From NCBI GenBank assembly GCA_964636385.1, contig CAZWSC010000105.1, positions 1-36,322 on the forward strand: DNA of 36,322 nt, in the 5' to 3' direction. Shown piece after piece: positions 14,388-25,942 of the stretch. Below the pieces are notes generated by a model. The model was not told the DNA's origin. It ran no database searches and worked only from the letters and a program-made list of their open reading frames with translations. Numbering within the stretch: position 1 is the stretch's first letter; every line of letters starts with the position of its first letter. A program made the position numbers and the translations under genes. The stretch comes from CAZWSC01 sp964636385 (GTDB lineage Bacteria; Eisenbacteria; RBG-16-71-46; CAIMUX01).

Positions 14388-15911
14388 ATGATCGCAGTTC
14401 TGGACTTCGGTTCACAGTACAACCTTCTGATTGCACGGCGGGTGCGGGAACTCGGCTTCTACTCCGAAGTGGTTCCCTTCGGCATCACACCCGAAGAGCT
14501 CCGCAGCAGGGGGGCGCGCGGGCTGATACTCTCCGGTGGCCCGTCGACTGTTCTGCGTGACGATTTGCTTCCGCGTCGCGGGATCCTCGAGATGGGCCTG
14601 CCGGTCCTTGGAATCTGCTACGGGATGCAGGCCATCACGCACCTCATGGGAGGGAGGGTTGAACGGGGTGACACCGGCGAGTACGGGAAACAGATCCTCG
14701 GGAAGACCGGCGACTCGGTCATCCTGAACGGCGTCGAGAACCCGGTCCAGGTCTGGATGAGCCACGGCGATCTGGTTGTCGAGGTGCCGCCCGGCAGCCG
14801 GACTGTTGCGGCCACATCCACCTGCCCGCACGCGGCGGCCGAGGACCCGGATAGGGGGCTGTACATGCTGCAGTTCCACCCGGAGGTGAGCCACACGCCG
14901 CAGGGCAGGCTGATCATGGAGAACTTCCTGATACGCGCCGCCGGGCTCAGCCCCGACTGGTCGCTGGAAGACTTCGCCGAACTGGCGGCGAGGCGAATCA
15001 GGGAACAGGTCGGGGGTGCGAGGATTGTCTGCGCGGTGAGCGGCGGTGTCGACTCCACGGTTGCGGCAGTCCTTGCTCACAGGGCGGCGGGCGATTCCCT
15101 CCACCCGATTTTCGTGGACCACGGCCTGCTCCGCGCCGGCGAGGCCGAAGAGGTCATGACCACGCTTCGGGACCGCCTCGGATTGGCCGTGCAGATGGTG
15201 GATGCCTCGGATCGCTTTCTCACGGCACTGGCCGGAGTCTCGGATCCGGAACGCAAGAGAAAGATCATAGGCGAGCAGTTCATCCGCGTCTTCGAGGAGG
15301 AGGCGAAGCGGATTGGCGATCTGGAGTTCCTGCTGCAGGGGACGCTCTATCCCGACGTCATCGAATCGCACGGGGAGAAGGGGCCTGCCGCGACCATCAA
15401 GAGCCACCACAACGTGGGCGGTCTTCCGGAGAGGATGCATCTGAAGCTTGTCGAACCGCTCCGCGAGCTCTTCAAGGATGAGGTGCGCACCCTCGGCAGG
15501 GTCCTGGGCATCCCGGCCGCGATCCTGGGACGGCACCCTTTCCCCGGGCCTGGCCTGGCCGTTCGGGTACTGGGCGAGGTCAACCGGGAGGCGATCCGCC
15601 TGGCCCGTGAATCGGACAGGATCTTCATGGAGGAGCTGAAGCGCTCCGGTGAGTACGACCGGGTCTGGCAGGCTTTCACAGTCCTGTTGCCCATACACAG
15701 CGTCGGCGTCATGGGGGATGCGAGGACCTACGAGAAGGCGGTGGTTGTACGCGCAGTGACCAGCGAAGACGCCATGACCGCCGACTGGGCGCGGCTCCCG
15801 GCCGGGCTTCTGGAGAGGGTCGCGAATCGGATCGTGAACGAGGTGAGGGGGATCAACCGGGTTGCCTACGACATCACGTCGAAGCCTCCGGGCACCATCG
15901 AGTGGGAGTGA
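14388..15911 (+). CDS. guaA: GMP synthase (glutamine-hydrolysing)
   Basis: A 507-residue enzyme converting XMP to GMP with ATP and glutamine. The class I amidotransferase domain (about 1-190) has the nucleophile C77 in GICYGMQ and H164/E166 in QFHPEVSHT. The ATP-pyrophosphatase domain has the P-loop VSGGVDST (about 215-222). The dimerisation domain carries IKSHHNVGGLP and ends in the family's terminal GTIEWE. Complete and standard. ATG 14388 follows a purine-rich GAAGAGGG. Grouped with purN-purC-purH, it forms a block for IMP and GMP; guaB is not in the window. Confidence 0.96.
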   Translation: MIAVLDFGSQYNLLIARRVRELGFYSEVVPFGITPEELRSRGARGLILSGGPSTVLRDDLLPRRGILEMGLPVLGICYGMQAITHLMGGRVERGDTGEYGKQILGKTGDSVILNGVENPVQVWMSHGDLVVEVPPGSRTVAATSTCPHAAAEDPDRGLYMLQFHPEVSHTPQGRLIMENFLIRAAGLSPDWSLEDFAELAARRIREQVGGARIVCAVSGGVDSTVAAVLAHRAAGDSLHPIFVDHGLLRAGEAEEVMTTLRDRLGLAVQMVDASDRFLTALAGVSDPERKRKIIGEQFIRVFEEEAKRIGDLEFLLQGTLYPDVIESHGEKGPAATIKSHHNVGGLPERMHLKLVEPLRELFKDEVRTLGRVLGIPAAILGRHPFPGPGLAVRVLGEVNREAIRLARESDRIFMEELKRSGEYDRVWQAFTVLLPIHSVGVMGDARTYEKAVVVRAVTSEDAMTADWARLPAGLLERVANRIVNEVRGINRVAYDITSKPPGTIEWE

Positions 15912-15916
15912 GCGGG

Positions 15917-18250
15917 ATGCGTCCGGTATCGGTTTGGGGAAGGCGAATGCTGGCTGCCATTCTTTTCGTCGCGGCGCTCTGTGGTGCGCCGGGGTCCGCT
16001 GCTGCCGCCTTCGACTGGGATGCACCCCACGGCGAATGGATGCAGCTGAGTTCTGAAGCTGCCGGCGGAGTGCTGGACCTGCGCCGGGCCGCACAGATCG
16101 ACTCGCTCAGGCTCGCCCTCGAGGATGCTGTCATCGCCGCGCTGTCGCGGAGCCGTCCTGAACTCCCGGAAGGTCCCGCGGGCGAGTGGGCCCTGGACCT
16201 GGTGCGTGACGGGCTCATATCAGGCGACACCCGGATGCGCAGGCTTGTCGAATCGGAGTGGGACGCGTCTTCGATCCGTCAACTCGATCCAGGGGGCAGG
16301 CTGACCCTCCCTGCCGCACTGACACTGGCTGCCTCCCGGAGCTGGAGGGCAGGCCTGGACTGGCTTGAGACAGGAGTCCTGCCGCCGGACGAGGTACCTT
16401 ATGGAGCCGTCCTGCAGATCGAGGCGCTCCAGGCTCTCGAGGACACCTCCGGGGCGGGAAGGCGGGCGCGCAGGATTGCCGATGAGAGACCGGACCTGCC
16501 TTTCTGGAGCAGGCTGGAGCTCGAGAAGGCGCAGATTCTCGCCCACATTGCCGACGGGGATCTGACTGCCGCCGCTGCCGCGCTGGCGGCCTTCTCCGGG
16601 CGCAGTGAAGAGCGCGGATTCTGGCTTGTTCAGCAGGCCGCCCTCGCAACCCTGGCCTGCGATTCGGCGAGGGCCGATTCGATCACCTGGCGTGTGCTCC
16701 GCGAGTATCCCGGCGGAAGAACGGCGGGGCGTCTTCTGCGGGAGCTTGTGGATCCCCGCGATGGACCCGCCGACGGCCTCGGACGCGACCGCCTCAGGGC
16801 CCTTCTTGACGCAGCGGAGCACAGGGTCGATCTCGACCGCTTCCTGCGGCTTTCGGAGGCGCTCTCCGCGCAGTTCCCGGCTGCAGGGCGTGACAGCCTC
16901 GTTCTGCGGGAAGCGCGCCTGGCCCTGCGCGCCAGGCAGTCCGCGCACGCTGCCGGCCTGTCGTGGCGGATCCCCTGGGTCGCAGACCGGTTCCCCGGGC
17001 CTGAGTGGGGGATCATCCAGGGGCGTGCCCACAGGAATACGGCGAGGCCGGATTCGATGGCCGCCTGGTTCCGGCGCGTGCTGTCGGCCGGTCTGCCGCA
17101 TCAGCGCATCACAGCCGCGTGGGAGTGGGCCAGGGAGGCGGACTACCTCCGGCGGTTTGGGGAGGCCGACTCGCTTTACGGCGTCTACCTCGAAGAGGGA
17201 GGGACCGAGAGACGTGGCGAGGCCCGCATTTCGCAGGGACTCTGCCGCCTCAGCATGGGCAGGCCGGATGCTGCGATGCGCTGCTTCCGGGCTCTCACCA
17301 ATCATGACGACCCGGAGGATGCAGCGGCCGGGTGGTTCTGGATCTACAGAACAGAACTGATTCGCGGTGACACCGACGCCGCGCGCGGTGCGCTTCGGAA
17401 CGCCGCCGGGGTGGAGCGCGGCTACTACTCATGGCGGGCGCGTTCGGCGATCCGGGCGGAGGAAGACGGCGGGCCCGCTCTGGACGATCCTGCGGGATAC
17501 TGGGCCTTCCTCAACGAGCTTGGAGGCAGCCCGGTTCTGGAACTGGCCCGTACCGACAATGATGCGCGCTCCGGCGCGCAACTGGCGGCGGAGTGGAGGA
17601 GGGAGCGGGATCTGCTGCTCCTGTTCAGGCACACAGGGCGCCCTGCCTGGGCAAGGCGCGTTCAGGACGATCTGGCGGCGCTTGCCGGGAGGGCGGACCC
17701 GCAGCAAAGGATCACTGCCTACCTGGCCCTCGGGCTGCCGGACCTTGCCGCTCGAAGCGCCGTGCGCTCGGGACTGCGGCTGCATGAGTGGACTCACCCG
17801 ACCCCCTTCCCTGCGGCTGTCGCGAGCGCCTCCGCCGCGTGGGGGATTGCCCCGGAGTGGATCTGGTCTGTCATGCGCAGGGAGTCGTTCTTCGAGAGCT
17901 CTGCGATCAGCAGCGCGGGCGCTGCAGGCCTGATGCAGCTGATGGAGGCTACTGCAAGGGAGACAGCGAGAATCCACGGGCTGCAGGACACCCCTCTCTC
18001 GAGCCCGCGCGTGAACCTGCTGCTGGGCGTCGCACATCTGGCGGATCTCAGGGAGAGGGAGCCCGACGACTGGCCTGTAGTGCTCGCGGCCTACAACGCA
18101 GGGCTTCACAATGCGCGGCGCTGGCGTCATCCTGATGACGACCGGGACTTCTACGTGGAAAGGATCGGTTTCGCCGAAACCCGAACCTACGTGCGCAGGG
18201 TCCTGGAAGGGTTCTGGATCTACAGGAGTCTCCTGCGTCCGGAGAGCTGA
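15917..18250 (+). CDS. Slt-type soluble lytic murein transglycosylase
   Basis: A 777-residue exported protein. A signal peptide (about 1-31: RRMLAAILFVAALCG ending SAAAA) is followed by a long helical, TPR-like superhelix (about 40-620). The C-terminal SLT domain has catalytic E656 in MRRESFF, then SSAGAAGLMQLM and AYNAG, the three goose-lysozyme-like motifs of this family. It cleaves glycan strands of peptidoglycan with formation of 1,6-anhydromuramic ends, in the periplasm. It is longer than E. coli Slt70 because of an extended superhelix. ATG 15917 starts five bases after the guaA stop; a GTG at 15902 inside guaA is less likely because it lengthens the signal peptide needlessly. The following 69 bases (18251-18319) hold a small GC hairpin and no gene. 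Confidence 0.85.
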   Translation: MRPVSVWGRRMLAAILFVAALCGAPGSAAAAFDWDAPHGEWMQLSSEAAGGVLDLRRAAQIDSLRLALEDAVIAALSRSRPELPEGPAGEWALDLVRDGLISGDTRMRRLVESEWDASSIRQLDPGGRLTLPAALTLAASRSWRAGLDWLETGVLPPDEVPYGAVLQIEALQALEDTSGAGRRARRIADERPDLPFWSRLELEKAQILAHIADGDLTAAAAALAAFSGRSEERGFWLVQQAALATLACDSARADSITWRVLREYPGGRTAGRLLRELVDPRDGPADGLGRDRLRALLDAAEHRVDLDRFLRLSEALSAQFPAAGRDSLVLREARLALRARQSAHAAGLSWRIPWVADRFPGPEWGIIQGRAHRNTARPDSMAAWFRRVLSAGLPHQRITAAWEWAREADYLRRFGEADSLYGVYLEEGGTERRGEARISQGLCRLSMGRPDAAMRCFRALTNHDDPEDAAAGWFWIYRTELIRGDTDAARGALRNAAGVERGYYSWRARSAIRAEEDGGPALDDPAGYWAFLNELGGSPVLELARTDNDARSGAQLAAEWRRERDLLLLFRHTGRPAWARRVQDDLAALAGRADPQQRITAYLALGLPDLAARSAVRSGLRLHEWTHPTPFPAAVASASAAWGIAPEWIWSVMRRESFFESSAISSAGAAGLMQLMEATARETARIHGLQDTPLSSPRVNLLLGVAHLADLREREPDDWPVVLAAYNAGLHNARRWRHPDDDRDFYVERIGFAETRTYVRRVLEGFWIYRSLLRPES

Positions 18251-18319
18251 GGCGGCACCGGTCTGTTTCCGACAGGCCAACCGGAACACCTCTCCCGGAC
18301 GAGAGAAGGGCAACCGGGC

Positions 18320-18895
18320 ATGCGATACGGTGGAGAGATGATCCGCAAGGCGATCCACTTCAGCAGCCTGGCCATCCCGGTGGGGATACACCTCCTGCCC
18401 ATTCAGACTGGGAGGACCGTCATTCTTGTGATGACGCTCGGATTCCTGCTTGCGGACCTGGTGCGCCTCTATGTTCCACCGCTTCGCACGGTATTCTACT
18501 TCGTGTTCGGGCGGATCATCAGGGACCACGAGCGGTTCAACCTGCTCGGCAGCACGTACCTGCTGCTTGCTGCGCTGATTTCGGTCTACGCCTTCAGCAG
18601 GCCGATCGCCGTGGTCTCCCTGTCGTTTCTCATCGTTGGGGACACGATGGCCGCTCTGATCGGCCGCAGATGGGGGATGGTGAAGCTCCTGGACAAGAGC
18701 CTTGAGGGCAGCCTTGCCTGTCTGGGATCATGCCTTCTCATCGGATGGCTCTACCCTGCGGATCCGCCCCTCTCGCTGTACGTGATAGTGGTGGGGAGCG
18801 TGACCGCCACGCTGGCCGAGCTTCTGCCGATCCCCCTGGACGACAACCTGCGCATCCCTCTTGCTTCCGGATTCGCCATGTACCTGATTCCGTGA
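18320..18895 (+). CDS. Membrane kinase of the DGK1/dolichol kinase (SEC59/VTE5) family
   Basis: A 191-residue integral membrane protein with about six hydrophobic helices. The N-terminal IRKAIHFSSL matches the RK-hH start of the CTP-dependent diacylglycerol/dolichol/phytol kinase family. The loop IVGDTMAALIGRRWG and the KSLEGSLAC segment carry the conserved GD...G...G and K-x-E-G residues. The substrate is a membrane lipid alcohol or diacylglycerol; which one cannot be told from sequence. It could also be labelled phosphatidate-cytidylyltransferase-like, as these families are related. ATG 18320 follows GAGAGAAGGG by ten bases; ATG 18338 is an alternative start. Confidence 0.65.
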   Translation: MRYGGEMIRKAIHFSSLAIPVGIHLLPIQTGRTVILVMTLGFLLADLVRLYVPPLRTVFYFVFGRIIRDHERFNLLGSTYLLLAALISVYAFSRPIAVVSLSFLIVGDTMAALIGRRWGMVKLLDKSLEGSLACLGSCLLIGWLYPADPPLSLYVIVVGSVTATLAELLPIPLDDNLRIPLASGFAMYLIP

Positions 18896-18916
18896 CGGCA
18901 CTGCCGGGCGGGCTCC

Positions 18917-18946
18917 TTGACCCGGCAACACGCGGCGCCCTACAAT
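18917..18946 (+). promoter_or_regulatory. Sigma-70 promoter of secA
   Basis: TTGACC (18917-18922), an 18-base spacer and TACAAT (18941-18946), each one mismatch from the consensus hexamers. Transcription should begin near 18953, giving an untranslated leader of about 80 nt. It also shows that the in-frame TTG at 18917 cannot be the secA start. Confidence 0.65.
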
Positions 18947-19033
18947 CGGAAATCCGGTTTCTGCCCGGCACAGTGGGGTCACAAGGAGTGTATTCCGCAC
19001 CCGGCAGCCCGGATGGCTCGATGGGAACAGATC

Positions 19034-22108
<3,075 letters not shown>

Positions 22109-22996
22109 AAGACTCGCCGGTCCTGGACGAAGGGCTGAGGGCCGCCTACGGAAACTGGCTGCGTCAGCTTGCGGCCGTTGAGGGCAAGAGCCCCCATACC
22201 GTGAAGGCGTACGGCTCGGATGTGCGGATGGCGCTCCTGAGGATTGCCTCCACATCCAATCGACCCCTCACCCCGGTGGATCTCGACCGCACACGGGTTC
22301 TCGCGTATGTGTCGACCATGAACGCCGGCGGGCACGCTCCGCGATCCGTAAGCCGACGGCTGGCTTCAATGCGTTCCTTCCTGGGTTATCTCCGCAGCCG
22401 GGGCTGGATCTCCGAGGATCCGACGCGTCTGCTGCAGGCCCCCCGGCAGGGGAGGCGCCTCCCCAGGTTCGTGCCGGAGGAGGAGCTGATCCGGCTCCTT
22501 GATGCACCCTGGGAGGACTCGCTCCGGGGCGCGCGGGACCGTGCAGTAATGGAGGTTCTGTACGGCACCGGCATCAGGCTCGCCGAACTTGTATCCCTGA
22601 AGCGCGACTCGCTGGATCTCCGGGAAGGGACACTGCGGGTTCTGGGAAAGGGCTCGAAGGAAAGGATGGTAGTGCTCGGCCAGGGTGCCAGGGCGGCCCT
22701 GGAAGGGCATCTCCGTGCTCTGCGGGAGAACGGTGCGTCGGCGGCCGGGCCGCTCTTCCCGGGACGCAACGGGGCGATAAGCCCCCGGACCGTCCAGCGG
22801 ATAGTCTACGCGCACCTCAAACGCCTGAGCAGGGCGGGCGGCCACTCTCCGCATGCCCTTCGCCACTCCTTTGCCACCCACATGCTCGACCGGGGGGCGG
22901 ATATCCGCGCGATACAGGAACTGCTGGGGCACTCAAGCCTTGGAACCACCCAGGTCTATGCACATGTGTCCATCGAAACTCTGCGAAAGGCCTTTG

Positions 22997-23596
22997 ATGA
23001 ATCACACCCCCGCGCCCGGTGAAAGGGCGACCAGACTGCGCTCCACAACCGTCCTCGGGTTCGTACGCGACGGACGCGCGGCGATAGGCGGTGACGGGCA
23101 GATCACAGTCGGGTCCACCGTGCTGAAGCAGACAGCGCGGAAGATCCGCGTTCTGGCGAAGGGGAGCGTCCTTGCCGGTTTCGCAGGCAGTGCCGCGGAC
23201 GGGCTGCAGCTTTTCGAACGCTTCGAGGCGAAGCTCGAGAGCGTGCACGGAAACCTCAGAAGAGCTGCGGTCGAGATGGCGAAGGACTGGCGCACCGACC
23301 GGATACTCAGGCGGCTGGACGCCCAGCTCGCGATCCTCAGTTCGGAGACCGCCCTCCTTCTGACAGGCGGCGGGGATGTCGTGGAGCCCGATGACGGAAT
23401 CGTCGCGGTCGGATCCGGCGCACCGTACGCACTTGCCGCCTGCAGGGCCCTTGCGGCTCACAGTAGTCTCGATGTCGGCGCAGCCGTCTCGGAGTCGCTC
23501 CGAATCGCTGCGGACATCTGCATCTACACCGGGGGTTCGCTCGAGCTCCTGACCCTGCCGCAGGGTACAGGTGCAGATGGGGAGGACGGGCCATGA
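22997..23596 (+). CDS. hslV: ATP-dependent protease peptidase subunit HslV (ClpQ)
   Basis: A 199-residue proteasome-like N-terminal threonine hydrolase that forms the core of the HslUV protease. Mature start T17-T18-V followed by RDGRAAIGGDGQITVGSTVLK. The GFAGSAADGLQLFERFEAKL, AKDWRTDR and GSGAPYALAA blocks are all typical. The open frame reaches back to 22853 inside xerC, but the ATG at 22997 (after GAAAGG) gives the right length. Even so, the nucleophile sits behind a 16-residue leader, longer than the usual one to six. A CTG codon three residues before the threonine pair, preceded by GAAAGGG, is a possible non-canonical start. Overlaps xerC by 26 bases and hslU by 4 (ATGA). Confidence 0.93.
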   Translation: MNHTPAPGERATRLRSTTVLGFVRDGRAAIGGDGQITVGSTVLKQTARKIRVLAKGSVLAGFAGSAADGLQLFERFEAKLESVHGNLRRAAVEMAKDWRTDRILRRLDAQLAILSSETALLLTGGGDVVEPDDGIVAVGSGAPYALAACRALAAHSSLDVGAAVSESLRIAADICIYTGGSLELLTLPQGTGADGEDGP

Positions 23597-24948
23597 AGTC
23601 ATCCTCCCGTGACTGGACCCCCCGTCAGATTGTGGCTGAGCTCGATGAGTATGTCATAGGTCAGAATGCGGCGAAGCGGGCGGTTGCCGTCGCGATGCGC
23701 AACCGGCTGCGTCGCCGGCTGGCGCCCGAAGAGATCCGGGAAGAGATCATGCCCGGGAACATCCTCATGATCGGTCCGACAGGCGTCGGCAAGACTGAGA
23801 TCGCCCGCAGGCTGGCGCGCATTGCAGGCGCCCCGTTTCTGAAGGTGGAGGCATCCAAGTTCACTGAGGTCGGGTACGTCGGCCGGGATGTCGAGTCGAT
23901 CATCCGCGACCTCGTCGAGATCAGCGTCTCGATGGTGCGCCAGGAGATGGCCCGGGATGTGGAGGCGCGTGCCGGCAGGCAGGTTGAGGAACGCCTGCTG
24001 AATCTCCTGCTCCCGCGCAGCCGGAAGCGGGCTCTCGAGGTGGAGAGCGGAGAGCCGGGCAGGTGGCAGGAGGAGCGGGCCCGTCTGCGGACCGAACTGC
24101 GGAGCGGCCGCCTTGACGAACGGATCCTGCAGATCGACGTGGCCCCGTCGCGTCCCCTCGTGGGCGATCTCATGGCGCAGCTCGGTATGGACGAGGCGGA
24201 TCCGTCGATGGGGGAAGCCCTGGAACAGTTTTTCCCGGCGCGCAAGAAGCGGCGGCGGGTTCCGCTGTCCGAGGCGAGGCAGATCTTCATGCAGGAAGAG
24301 ACCGCCCGCATGGTGGATCGCGACGAGATGACCCGCCAGGCCCTGGAGCGCGCGCAGAACTCCGGGATCGTCTTCCTGGACGAGATCGACAAGATCTGCA
24401 GCACACAGGGAAGCCGCCAGGGGCCGGAGGTCTCCCGGGAAGGGGTGCAGAGAGACCTCCTCCCGATCCTCGAGGGTTCCACCGTGCCAACCAAGCACGG
24501 ACTCGTGCGAACGGATCATATTCTCTTTATCGCCGCTGGGGCGTTTCACATGGTCCGGCCGTCGGATCTCGTCCCCGAGCTGCAGGGACGCCTGCCGATC
24601 CGGGTGGAGTTGCAGGCCCTGGACGCGGCAGACTTCCTTCGGATTCTGAGGGAACCGAGGAACTCGCTGGTGCGGCAGTACCAGGCCCTGGTGAAGGCGG
24701 AAGGATCGGACCTGGAGTTCACCGATGCCGCCCTGGAGCGCGTAGCCTCGATCGCGGACACGGTGAACGCACAGACGGAGAATATCGGTGCTCGCCGTCT
24801 TCAGACGGTGCTCAACACCCTGCTGGAAGAGGTTCTCTTCGATCTGCCCGAAGTCGGGACGGGGAGAATACTCGTCGACGACGGGATGGTCGAGAGTCGG
24901 CTCGGCAGCATATCGCGTGACAAGGATCTCAGCCGCTATATTCTGTAG
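23593..24948 (+). CDS. hslU: HslUV protease ATPase subunit HslU (ClpY)
   Basis: A 451-residue AAA+ unfoldase that feeds proteins into HslV. N-terminal RQIVAELDEYVIGQ, Walker A GPTGVGKT (61-68) and the pore-loop region SKFTEVGYVGRDVES. The family-specific intermediate (I) domain runs about 110-240. Walker B FLDEIDKI includes D263/E264, and the sensor region GAFHMVRPSDLVPELQGR follows. The C-terminus DLSRYIL is the tail that docks into HslV. Complete. The start codon overlaps the hslV stop, so the subunits are made together. Confidence 0.96.
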   Translation: MKSSSRDWTPRQIVAELDEYVIGQNAAKRAVAVAMRNRLRRRLAPEEIREEIMPGNILMIGPTGVGKTEIARRLARIAGAPFLKVEASKFTEVGYVGRDVESIIRDLVEISVSMVRQEMARDVEARAGRQVEERLLNLLLPRSRKRALEVESGEPGRWQEERARLRTELRSGRLDERILQIDVAPSRPLVGDLMAQLGMDEADPSMGEALEQFFPARKKRRRVPLSEARQIFMQEETARMVDRDEMTRQALERAQNSGIVFLDEIDKICSTQGSRQGPEVSREGVQRDLLPILEGSTVPTKHGLVRTDHILFIAAGAFHMVRPSDLVPELQGRLPIRVELQALDAADFLRILREPRNSLVRQYQALVKAEGSDLEFTDAALERVASIADTVNAQTENIGARRLQTVLNTLLEEVLFDLPEVGTGRILVDDGMVESRLGSISRDKDLSRYIL

Positions 24949-25018
24949 TTTCCGTAAACTCCGGTCACGGCCGGGATTCTGAGTGGCAATGACCATCTGC
25001 AAGGAGGATGACCTGGTA

Positions 25019-25942
25019 ATGGGTACACAGCGTGACTTTCTCTCTCTGGCGGATTATGGAAGGGATGAACTGGATCAGATGCTTCAGCTGGCGGCAACAC
25101 TCAAGGATTCGTGGAGGATGGGCAAGGCAGAACACCGCCTGGAGGGGAAGGTGCTCGGTTGTATCTTCCACAAGCCCAGCCTGCGGACGCGCCTCTCCTT
25201 CGAGGTGGGAATGCGCCAGCTGGGCGGGAGCTCCCTCTACATAACGGATGCCGAGATCGGGTTTGGCAAGCGCGAGTCGATCTACGACATCGGCCAGGTG
25301 ACAAGCCGCTTCCTCGACGGGATCATGATCCGCACCTTCAGCCAGGATTCGGTGAAGGGGCTCGCAGAGGCCGCTCCGTCGCCGGTCATAAACGGCCTGA
25401 CAGACCTGCTCCACCCCTGCCAGGTCTTCTCCGATCTGCTGACGGTGCGGGAGAAGGGGTTCCCCCTTGACGGGATCAAGGTCACCTACCTCGGGGACGG
25501 CAACAACCTGGTGCACTCCTGGCTGAATGCCACCCACAGCTTCGGGTTCGACTTCACCTTCGCAGGTCCCGAAGGGTACGATCCCAAACCGGAAGTGGTC
25601 GAGCAGGCCAGGGCGAAGGCAAAAGGGAAGATCTCCCTGGTGCGTGATCCGGCTGAGGCCGTTGCCGGAGCGCAGGTCATCTACACCGACACCTGGACCA
25701 GCATGGGCCAGGAAGACGAGGCCGCGAAGAGGGAAAGGCTCTTCCCTCCGTTCCAGCTCAACAGGGCCCTGCTTGCCAGGGCGGATTCTGGGGCGATAGT
25801 CATGCACTGCCTCCCGGCCCACCGCGGGCAGGAGATCACAGACGAGGTGATGGACGGTCCCCAGTCGGTGGTCTTCGACCAGGCCGAAAACCGCATGCAT
25901 GGCCAGAAGGCGATCCTGGCACATTGCCTCGGCGCCTCCTGA
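25019..25942 (+). CDS. argF: Ornithine carbamoyltransferase
   Basis: A 307-residue enzyme forming citrulline from ornithine and carbamoyl phosphate in arginine synthesis. The carbamoyl-phosphate loop reads KPSLRTRLSFE, where most family members have S-T-R-T-R, so Leu replaces Thr at one position. Other motifs are LLHPCQVFSDLLT, DTWTSMGQE and MHCLPAHRGQEITDEV with FDQAENRMH. The HPCQ and HCLPAHRG motifs fit the ornithine enzyme rather than the N-acetyl- or N-succinyl-ornithine versions. I chose ATG 25019 because AAGGAGG (25001-25007) lies 11 bases before it; in-frame starts at 24983 and 24989 are upstream of that site. It heads the argF-lipoprotein-dapFAB operon. Confidence 0.93.
   Translation: MGTQRDFLSLADYGRDELDQMLQLAATLKDSWRMGKAEHRLEGKVLGCIFHKPSLRTRLSFEVGMRQLGGSSLYITDAEIGFGKRESIYDIGQVTSRFLDGIMIRTFSQDSVKGLAEAAPSPVINGLTDLLHPCQVFSDLLTVREKGFPLDGIKVTYLGDGNNLVHSWLNATHSFGFDFTFAGPEGYDPKPEVVEQARAKAKGKISLVRDPAEAVAGAQVIYTDTWTSMGQEDEAAKRERLFPPFQLNRALLARADSGAIVMHCLPAHRGQEITDEVMDGPQSVVFDQAENRMHGQKAILAHCLGAS

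Noticed and set aside
14412..16094. 560-codon minus-strand frame opposite guaA
   Set aside because: guaA is complete with all its motifs; the antisense product is low in recognisable features and is a by-product of codon bias.
18917..19033. Earlier in-frame starts of secA
   Set aside because: The TTG at 18917 is the -35 box of a good promoter; SecA family members begin at the position matching 19034.
22853..22996. Extended 5' frame of hslV inside xerC
   Set aside because: It covers the xerC catalytic His-Arg-Tyr region in another frame and would add 48 residues before an enzyme that needs a free N-terminal Thr.
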